The notes beneath the pieces are model-generated. The model saw nothing but the letters and a program-made list of their open reading frames with translations. It was not told where the DNA came from and did not search any database. Shown here piece by piece: positions 58,082 to 64,000 of a DNA stretch of 64,000 bases. The position numbers and the translations under genes were made by a program. Source of the DNA: Duganella aquatilis (GTDB taxonomy: Bacteria; Pseudomonadota; Gammaproteobacteria; Burkholderiales; Burkholderiaceae_D); assembly GCF_009674565.1 (NCBI RefSeq), contig NZ_WKJL01000010.1:124001-188000 (forward strand). Reading direction: 5' to 3'. Each line of letters opens with the position of its first letter. Position 1 is the first letter of the stretch.

Positions 58082-60388
58082 TCAGAGCGCTGCCGAGCGT
58101 TCCAGCAGCACGGGAATCGATTTGGAGGTCGGCGTGCCGGCGCCGTCGGCGGTGCTGTGCAGCGGCACCAGACCATTGGTCTCGGGGAAGTAGGCGCCCA
58201 GGCAGCCGCGCGGGATGTCGTATTCCACCAGCAGGAAGCGCTCGGCGCGGCGCGTGACATTGTCGTCCCACACGCTGACCATGTCCACGTGCTCGCCGTT
58301 CTTCAGGCCCAGCATGGCCAGGTCTTCCTTGTTGATGAACACCACGCGGCGCAGGCCGAACACGCCGCGATAGCGGTCATCCAGGCCGTAGATGGTGGTG
58401 TTGTACTGGTCGTGCGAGCGCGCCGTCATCAGCACCATCAGCCGCTCGCCGTGCCTGGCGCGGGCGCGGTGGATTGGCGTGTCGGTATCGACCGCGTGCG
58501 GCACGAACTGCGCGCGGCCGCTAGCCGTGCGCCATTCGCGCTCGCGCGAGGCCACGCGCAAGTGGAAGCCGCCCTGGTGCGCCACGCGCGCGTTGAAGTC
58601 GTGGAAGTCGTCGAACACTTTTTCTATCAGCTCGCGGATGGCGGCGTAGTCGGCGCACAGGCCCAGCCAGTCGACCTTGGCGCTGCCCAGCGTGGCGTGC
58701 GCCAGCCGCGCGACGATCGCGGTTTCCGACAGCAGGTTGTCCGAGGCCGGCTTGTTGATGCCGTAGGAGATGTGCACCATGCTCATCGAATCCTCCACCG
58801 TCACGCCCTGCGCCACGCCGTTCTGCAGGTCGACCTCGGTGCGGCCCAGCGTCGGCAGGATCAGCGCCTGCTTGCCCGTCACCAGGTGGCTGCGATTCAG
58901 CTTGGTGGCCACGTGCACGGTGAGGTCGCACTTGCGCAACGCCTCGAAGGTGAGGGGCGTGTCCGGCGTGGCCATGGCAAAATTGCCGCCCATGCCGAAG
59001 AACACCTTGACACGGCCGTCCAGCATGGCCTGGATGCTGTCGACGGTGTCGAGGCCATGTTCGCGCGGCGGCGCGAAGTTGAACACCTTCTGCATGCGGT
59101 CGAGGAAGGCCTTGGTCGGCTTTTCCTCGATGCCCATGGTGCGGTCGCCCTGCACGTTGGAGTGGCCGCGCACCGGGCACAGGCCGGCGCCGAGGCGGCC
59201 GATCTGCCCGCGCATCATCATCAGGTTGGACAGCATCTGGATGGTCTTCAACGCGTTCTTGTGCTGCGTCAGGCCCATGCCCCAGGTGCTGATGACGTTC
59301 TTGCCGCGGATGTAGATGCCGGTCAGCTGGTCGATCTGGATGCGCGGCACGCCCGATTCGGCCAGCAGCAGCTCCCAGCTTTCGGCGCGCAGATCCTGTT
59401 CGAAGGCTTCGAAGCCGGTGGTGTGGCGGGCGATGAATTCGCGGTCCAGCACACCCGGCGCGCCGGTGGCCCGCGCCTCGTCGTCGCGCTCCACCAGGCG
59501 CTTGGCGACCGCCTTGATCAGCGCGAAGTCGCCGGACAGCCTGGGCTGCACGAACATGGTGCTGATGGTAGTGGTCGAGCCGGTCAGCAGTTCCAGCGGA
59601 TGCGCCGGGCTGGTGAAGCGTTCCAGCCCGCGTTCGCGCAGCGGATTGATGGAGACGATGGCGGCGCCGCGCCGCGCGCAGTCGCGCAGTTCGTTCATCA
59701 TGCGCGGGTGGTTGGTGGCCGGATTCTGGCCGAAGATCAGCAGCGTGTCGGCGTGCTCGAAATCCTCCAGCGTCACCGTGCCCTTGCCGACGCCGACGGT
59801 GCCCGGCAGGCCGCGGCTGGTCGGCTCGTGGCACATATTGGAGCAGTCGGGGAAGTTGTTGGTGCCATACATGCGCACGAACAGCTGGAACAGGAAGGCC
59901 GCTTCGTTGCCGGTGCGGCCGGAGGTGTAGAAGGTGGCCTGGTTGGGATCGGGCAGGGCATTCAGGTGGCGCGCCATCAGCGCGAAGGCGTCGTCCCATG
60001 CGATGATCTGGTACTTGTCGCTGGCCGGGTCGTAGACCATCGGGTCGGTCAGGCGGCCGTGCTGTTCCAGTTCATAATCGGATTGCTTGAGCAGTTCGGT
60101 GACGCTGTGGGCGGCGAAGAATTCCGGCCGCACGCGCTTGCTGGTGGCCTCGGCCGCCACCGCCTTGACGCCGTTCTCGCAGAACTCGAAGGTGGACGCG
60201 TGTTCTCGGTCCGGCCAGGCGCAGCCGGGGCAGTCGAACCCGTCCGGCTGGTTCTGCTTGAGCAGGGTCTTGTAGTTGCTGCCGGCGACGCGTTCGCGCA
60301 CCAGGTTGATCGCCACCTGCTTCAACGCCCCCCAGCCGGCGGCGGGATGGGTGTAAGGTGCAATGTGGCCTTCGGGCTTTTTATTCAT
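58082..60388 (-). CDS. FdhF/YdeP-type molybdopterin oxidoreductase alpha subunit
   Basis: A 768-aa enzyme of the formate-dehydrogenase-like YdeP family. The N-terminal 'DGFDCPGCAWPD' (Cys53, Cys56) and 'SNMCHEPTSRG' bear the reduced iron-sulfur and cofactor-site Cys of the family; 'FYTSGRTGNEAAFLFQLF', 'IFGQNPATNHPRMM', 'GMGGNFAMATPD' and 'LMTARSHDQYNTTIYG' bind the guanylate cofactor. The substrate is unknown; E. coli YdeP is linked to acid resistance. fdhD lies 4 kb away on the other strand and is its likely maturation factor. Confidence 0.9.
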   Translation of the reverse strand: MNKKPEGHIAPYTHPAAGWGALKQVAINLVRERVAGSNYKTLLKQNQPDGFDCPGCAWPDREHASTFEFCENGVKAVAAEATSKRVRPEFFAAHSVTELLKQSDYELEQHGRLTDPMVYDPASDKYQIIAWDDAFALMARHLNALPDPNQATFYTSGRTGNEAAFLFQLFVRMYGTNNFPDCSNMCHEPTSRGLPGTVGVGKGTVTLEDFEHADTLLIFGQNPATNHPRMMNELRDCARRGAAIVSINPLRERGLERFTSPAHPLELLTGSTTTISTMFVQPRLSGDFALIKAVAKRLVERDDEARATGAPGVLDREFIARHTTGFEAFEQDLRAESWELLLAESGVPRIQIDQLTGIYIRGKNVISTWGMGLTQHKNALKTIQMLSNLMMMRGQIGRLGAGLCPVRGHSNVQGDRTMGIEEKPTKAFLDRMQKVFNFAPPREHGLDTVDSIQAMLDGRVKVFFGMGGNFAMATPDTPLTFEALRKCDLTVHVATKLNRSHLVTGKQALILPTLGRTEVDLQNGVAQGVTVEDSMSMVHISYGINKPASDNLLSETAIVARLAHATLGSAKVDWLGLCADYAAIRELIEKVFDDFHDFNARVAHQGGFHLRVASREREWRTASGRAQFVPHAVDTDTPIHRARARHGERLMVLMTARSHDQYNTTIYGLDDRYRGVFGLRRVVFINKEDLAMLGLKNGEHVDMVSVWDDNVTRRAERFLLVEYDIPRGCLGAYFPETNGLVPLHSTADGAGTPTSKSIPVLLERSAAL

Positions 60389-60448
60389 GTTGCAGTCCGG
60401 TAATATTTGATACGAGTATATTGTATTTTAGCCAAAGAGCGTAACACG

Positions 60449-60706
60449 ATGGATGACGAAATGATGACTGTTCTGGCCGGCGTGCTGGAAGCGCTGTGGC
60501 GCATCAATACCGAGTGGCCGGACAAGCCGTGCACGCTTGCCAAGCTGAGCAAGCAGTCGCAGCGGCCGATGAGCGCCCTGCGCCGCCAGCTGACCATGCT
60601 GGAGGAGGCCGGCCAGGTGGCGCTGGCGCTGGACGAGGGCGGCGTCACCGGCACCGTGCAGTTCACCGCCGGCGGGCGCCAGATGGCGGCGGAAATCTTC
60701 GGTTAA
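60449..60706 (+). CDS. Small winged-helix regulator-like protein, 85 aa
   Basis: A short protein of the winged-helix pattern: 'VLEALWRINTEWPDKPCTLAKLSKQSQRPMSALRRQLTML' followed by 'EEAGQVALALDEGGVTGTVQFTAGGRQ' (the wing). GAG before ATG 60449 is moderate. Divergent from the molybdoenzyme gene across 60 bases that are AT-rich (TAATATTTGATACGAG), so it probably regulates that gene or itself. No named family; ArsR/MarR relatedness is only structural. Confidence 0.75.
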   Translation: MDDEMMTVLAGVLEALWRINTEWPDKPCTLAKLSKQSQRPMSALRRQLTMLEEAGQVALALDEGGVTGTVQFTAGGRQMAAEIFG

Positions 60707-60746
60707 AAATTTTCCTTGCATCTTGCCGGACACGGGTTTAAAGTGA

Positions 60747-60764
60747 TTGTACCGTTTGGTACAA
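60747..60764 (+). promoter_or_regulatory. Perfect palindrome, probable TetR operator
   Basis: TTGTACCGTTTGGTACAA: 7-base arms TTGTACC / GGTACAA around GTTT. It lies 22 bases before the start of the SnoaL-like/TetR operon and is of the type bound by many TetR repressors; autoregulation by the regulator at 61263 is inferred. Confidence 0.65.
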
Positions 60765-60785
60765 CTTAACTTGAAGGTGCTCAAC

Positions 60786-61253
60786 ATGACTCGTCCGCCA
60801 CTCCCTCCGTTCACCCTGGAAACCGCCGCCCAGAAAGTCCGCGCCGCCGAAGACGGCTGGAACACGCGCAACGCCGAAAAGGTCGCGCTGGCCTATACCG
60901 AAGACTGCTTCTGGCGCAACCGTGGCGAATTCGTCACCGGCCGCGCCGAGATCATCGGCCTGCTCAAGCGCAAATGGACGCGCGAGCTGGAGTACCGCCT
61001 GATCAAGGAATTGTGGGCGCATGACGGCAACCGCATTGCAGTCCGCTTCGCCTACGAATACCATGACGATTCCGGCCAGTGGTATCGCGCCTATGGCAAC
61101 GAGAACTGGGAATTCGCGGAAGACGGCCTGATGAAGCGCCGCCTGGCCAGCATCAACGAGCATCCGATTGCCGCCGCCGACCGCAAGTTCCACTGGGATA
61201 TCAACGCGCCGCGCCCGGCCGATCATCCGGGCCTGAGCGATTTCGGTTTTTAA
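60786..61253 (+). CDS. SnoaL-like/NTF2-fold DUF1348 protein
   Basis: A 155-aa protein with the cone-shaped NTF2 fold signature: '[28 protein letters not shown]', '[34 protein letters not shown]', '[10 protein letters not shown]'. DUF1348 members are small proteins of unknown function often next to TetR regulators. ATG 60786 is reached after the palindromic operator. Followed 9 bases later by the TetR gene in the same operon. Confidence 0.88.
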   Translation: MTRPPLPPFTLETAAQKVRAAEDGWNTRNAEKVALAYTEDCFWRNRGEFVTGRAEIIGLLKRKWTRELEYRLIKELWAHDGNRIAVRFAYEYHDDSGQWYRAYGNENWEFAEDGLMKRRLASINEHPIAAADRKFHWDINAPRPADHPGLSDFGF

Positions 61254-61262
61254 AAGGCAGAC

Positions 61263-61835
61263 ATGGCAAGAGTGATGGGAGAGCGCAGCGAGGTGGTGCC
61301 GCTGCTGGCCGAGGTGTTCCGCACCTACGGCTTCGAGGGCGCCAGCCTGGCGCGCATTAGCGAGGGCACCCGGCTGGGCAAGGGCAGCATCTATAACTTC
61401 TTCCCCGGCGGCAAGGAGGAGATGGCGGAAGCGGTACTCGGCGAGATTGACGGCTGGTTCCGCGACCAGGTGTTCCAGCCGCTGCGCGCGCTGGGCGCCG
61501 ACGAGGCGGAGCAGGGCGTCGAGCGCATGTTCACCGCGGTCGGCCGCTACTTCCTGTCCGGCCGCAAGGTGTGCCTGGTGGGGGTGTTCGCGCTCGGCCA
61601 CGAACGCGATCGTTTTGCCGTCAAGGTGCAGGCCTATTTTGCCGAATGGGTGCAGGCGCTGGCTGCCGCACTGGAACGCGGCGGCCGCGACAGCGCCAGC
61701 GCGCTGGCCCTGTCCGAAGACGTGGTGGGCGGCATCCAGGGCGCGCTGGTGCTGGCGCGCGCGGCCAACGAGCCGGAGCTGTTCATGCGCGCGCTGGCGC
61801 GCATGCAGCAGCGCCTCAAGGAGACGCGGCACTGA
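61263..61835 (+). CDS. TetR-family transcriptional regulator
   Basis: A 190-aa repressor. The N-terminal helix-turn-helix 'FRTYGFEGASLARISEGTRLGKGSIYNFFPGGKEEMAEAV' is typical of TetR; the remainder is the all-helical ligand domain ('LVGVFALGHERDRF'). In an operon with the DUF1348 gene and downstream of a perfect palindrome, so it likely represses its own operon until an unknown small molecule binds. Confidence 0.92.
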   Translation: MARVMGERSEVVPLLAEVFRTYGFEGASLARISEGTRLGKGSIYNFFPGGKEEMAEAVLGEIDGWFRDQVFQPLRALGADEAEQGVERMFTAVGRYFLSGRKVCLVGVFALGHERDRFAVKVQAYFAEWVQALAAALERGGRDSASALALSEDVVGGIQGALVLARAANEPELFMRALARMQQRLKETRH

Positions 61836-61879
61836 ACTTGCCGGCGCGCGCGCAGTCCAAGTAATTTCGACTGCGCGCC

Positions 61880-63592
61880 ATGACTCCGCCACTGAGAACC
61901 GTGATTGCCCCTGCTTTAGCCCCCGAGATCCTGCTGCGGCAGATTTATCTGAACGTACGGGATTTCGCCATTTTTACGATCGACACGCATAGCCTGGTCA
62001 CCAGCTGGAACCTCGGGGCCGAGCTGATCTTCGGTTATCCGCCGGAGGAGATCATCGGCCAGAGCATGGAGCGCCTGTTCACCGGCGACGATCAGGTCGA
62101 CGCCGAGCACCTGCTGGAAATGCAGACCGCCGACCGCTGGGACCGCGCCGGCGACTACCGCTGGCATATCCGCAAGGATGGTTCGCTGTTCTGGGCGGAC
62201 GGCGTGCTGACCCCGATCCGCGACGACCGCGGGCAGTCGATCGGCTACCTGAAAATCCTGCGCGACATCACCGAGCGCAAGCTGGCGCAGGACGAGATCC
62301 GTCGCCTGGCCACCATCGACGTGCTGACCGGCCTGGCCAACCGCGCCGCCTTCGACACGCGCCGCTCGGAGATGGTGTCGCTGGCCGAGCGCACCGGCCA
62401 GCTGTTGCTGTTGCTGATGATCGACCTCGACCAGTTCAAGGAAGTCAACGACATGCTGGGCCACCAGGCCGGCGACCTGCTGCTGCGGCTGACCGCGCAG
62501 CGCATCCGCGCCGCCAGCCGCGAGAGCGACTTCATCGCGCGCCTGGGCGGCGACGAGTTCGCGCTGTTGCAGCTGGACGCGCCATCGCCGGCCGACGGCG
62601 GCATGCTGGCCGAAAAACTGCTGGCCGAGCTGGCGCGGCCTTTCCTGCTGGACGAGCGCGAGGTTCGCATCAGCGCCAGCATCGGCATCGCGGTGTGCCC
62701 GGTGGACGCCGATTCGCCCGACAGCCTGCTCAACAAGGCCGACCTGGCGCTGTACCACGCCAAGAACGCAGGCCGCAACTGCTACCACTTTTACACCGAA
62801 GCGCTGGACATGATCGCCCACCGCAAGAACGCCCACCACGCCGAGTTGAAGCGGCTGATGCGGCAAAGCAGTTTCATGCTGGCCTATCAGCCCATCGTCA
62901 ATCTCGACGGCAACGCGGTGGCGATGGAGGCCTTGCTGCGCCTGCCCGGCGAACTGGGACGGCAGCCGATCGAGTACACCATCGGCCTGGCGCGCGAGGC
63001 CGGGCAACTGCCGGAACTGGGCAAATGGATTGTGCGCCAGGTGTGCGCGCAGATGCGGCGCTGGCTGGACGTCGGCCTGGGCGGGGTGCGGGTGTGCGTC
63101 AACGCCGGCGCGCACGAGCTGCAGGATCCCGGCTTCCTGGCGCAATTGCAGGCGGCGCTGGCCGACCACGACCTGACGCCGGACATGATGGAGATCGAAC
63201 TGACCGAACGCGATGCGATCGAGCTGGAGCGCAGCGGCAGCAATGTCATCGACCAGTTGCGCCAGCTCGGCTACCGGGTGGCGCTGGACGATTTCGGCAC
63301 CGGCTATTCCTCCTTGAGTTACCTGCGCACGCTGCGCGTCACCACCATCAAGCTGGACAAGAGTTTTCTGCACGGCGTGCCCGGCAACGCCGACGCCAAC
63401 GCCGTGGTGCGCACGGTGGTGCAACTGGCCCAGGACTTGCGCCTGAACGTCATCGCCGAAGGCGTCGAGAGCCAGGACCAGGCGGCCTTCCTCAACAACG
63501 CCGGCTGCGCCGCCTTCCAAGGGTTTTTGTACTCGAAGCCGTTGTCGGCCGATGACGCCACCTGCTGGCTGCGGGAGCACCTGGCGCCGTAG
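61880..63592 (+). CDS. PAS-GGDEF-EAL cyclic-di-GMP protein
   Basis: A 570-aa soluble protein, no membrane segment. A PAS domain (20-130, 'FAIFTIDTHSLVTSWNLGAELIFGY'), GGDEF with 'LGGDEFALL' and an I-site RESD five residues earlier, and EAL with 'MEALLRLPGE', 'EIELTERDAI', 'ALDDFGTGYSSLSYL', 'IKLDKSFL' and 'AEGVESQDQ'. Active-site residues look complete in both domains. The spacing of 44 bases from the TetR gene leaves room for its own promoter. Confidence 0.9.
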   Translation: MTPPLRTVIAPALAPEILLRQIYLNVRDFAIFTIDTHSLVTSWNLGAELIFGYPPEEIIGQSMERLFTGDDQVDAEHLLEMQTADRWDRAGDYRWHIRKDGSLFWADGVLTPIRDDRGQSIGYLKILRDITERKLAQDEIRRLATIDVLTGLANRAAFDTRRSEMVSLAERTGQLLLLLMIDLDQFKEVNDMLGHQAGDLLLRLTAQRIRAASRESDFIARLGGDEFALLQLDAPSPADGGMLAEKLLAELARPFLLDEREVRISASIGIAVCPVDADSPDSLLNKADLALYHAKNAGRNCYHFYTEALDMIAHRKNAHHAELKRLMRQSSFMLAYQPIVNLDGNAVAMEALLRLPGELGRQPIEYTIGLAREAGQLPELGKWIVRQVCAQMRRWLDVGLGGVRVCVNAGAHELQDPGFLAQLQAALADHDLTPDMMEIELTERDAIELERSGSNVIDQLRQLGYRVALDDFGTGYSSLSYLRTLRVTTIKLDKSFLHGVPGNADANAVVRTVVQLAQDLRLNVIAEGVESQDQAAFLNNAGCAAFQGFLYSKPLSADDATCWLREHLAP

Positions 63593-63594
63593 AC

Positions 63595-64000
63595 TTACAC
63601 CAGGCCGATGTCGCGCCCCGGCGTGCCGAAGATTTTTTCCACCTGTCCCGTATTCAGGCCGTACATGCGCGACAGCAGGCCGCCGAACATGGCGCGGTAC
63701 TCGTTGAGCACCGGATAGTCGCGGTTCTGGAACAGCGTCGGCTGCTCCAGCCGTACCTGCTCGCCGTGCACCTTGCCGCCCTGAATCGAGCCGCCCATCA
63801 CCCAGTACACGCTGCCGTGGCCATGGTCGGTGCCGCGGTTGCCGTTCTCGCGGAAGGTGCGGCCGAATTCACTGACCACGATCACCACCGTGTCCTTCCA
63901 CTCCGGCCCCATCTCCTGGGCGAAGCCGGACAGGCCGCGGCCCAGCTCCTCCAGCCGGTTGGCCAGGTAGCCGGTGGCGCCGCCCTGGCCGACGTGGGTG
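63595..64000 (-). CDS. DUF1501 protein, C-terminal part (runs off right edge)
   Basis: The minus-strand frame ends at TAA 63595-63597 and is open to base 64000. 'THVGQGGATGYLANRLEELG', 'WKDTVVIVVSEFGRTFRENG', 'GTDHGHGSVYWVMGG' and 'GGLLSRMYGL' match the C-terminal portion of DUF1501, sulfatase-like-fold proteins usually exported by Tat and paired with DUF1800 genes. The N-terminus and any partner are outside the window. Confidence 0.9.
   Translation of the reverse strand, partial: THVGQGGATGYLANRLEELGRGLSGFAQEMGPEWKDTVVIVVSEFGRTFRENGNRGTDHGHGSVYWVMGGSIQGGKVHGEQVRLEQPTLFQNRDYPVLNEYRAMFGGLLSRMYGLNTGQVEKIFGTPGRDIGLV

Noticed and set aside
57899..60403. Plus-strand open frame of 834 codons opposite the YdeP-type enzyme and LytS start
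   Set aside because: No domain or signal; spans the intergenic region and the start codons of a clearly real minus-strand gene.

Overview
The window is GC-rich, densely coding bacterial chromosome. Protein families and gene order (glnB after nadE, serS followed by tRNA-Ser, fdhD plus a YdeP-type oxidoreductase, histone-H1-like Lys/Ala/Pro protein, many c-di-GMP proteins, several hybrid kinases) suggest a betaproteobacterium of the Oxalobacteraceae (Duganella/Massilia/Janthinobacterium type). This is inferred from gene content, not from a database search. I see no transposase, integrase, phage gene, rRNA or CRISPR array. No gene-free stretch exceeds about 250 bases.

Left part (1-6.2 kb), nearly all minus strand: an edge-truncated membrane protein, then what looks like an oxidative-stress or detoxification run (two tandem SrpA-like catalases, a short-chain dehydrogenase remnant, an ABM-domain protein, an Asp-nucleophile alpha/beta hydrolase, a flavodoxin). 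The run carries a deletion scar that joins one catalase to the dehydrogenase tail. A 74-aa unknown gene and a FemAB-like acyltransferase follow. At 6.3-8.9 kb lies the nitrogen/NAD pair nadE-glnB. At 9-16 kb lies an accessory block: arylsulfotransferase-like protein, TonB-dependent receptor and Tat-exported sulfatase, then a separate flavin-dependent tryptophan-halogenase-like gene.

The centre (16-35 kb) is mostly housekeeping: UPF0126 channel, Smr protein, trxB, ftsK, lolA, rarA, a hydrolase, serS, two identical tRNA-Ser(CGA) genes and a degenerate third copy, a set of small proteins, a 1142-aa hybrid histidine kinase, a thioesterase and a peptidase-like hydrolase. At 35.0-35.8 kb is an AT-rich island with 14 TAGAG/CTCTA pentamers directly in front of an unknown gene with a possible ribbon-helix-helix start and a RAMA-like end. 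I consider this the best candidate for an undescribed regulatory system. Glucarate catabolism follows (gudD, MFS transporter, divergent LacI regulator with a dyad over its -10).

The right part (39.7-64 kb) holds small metabolic and regulatory genes, a bacterial SET-domain methyltransferase whose 3' end overlaps a CHASE-PAS-GGDEF-EAL protein, a degenerate GGAEF protein with an intact c-di-GMP I-site, ppx, a three-gene sensory unit (solute-binding protein, hybrid kinase, receiver), a histone-H1-like protein, an OlsB-like acyltransferase, fdhD, an internally deleted nucleotidyltransferase, a CPBP-like membrane protein, an S41 protease, a LytS/LytR-type two-component pair, the FdhF/YdeP-type molybdoenzyme with a divergent small winged-helix gene, a SnoaL-like/TetR operon with a perfect palindromic operator, a PAS-GGDEF-EAL protein, and the C-terminal part of a DUF1501 protein running off the right edge.
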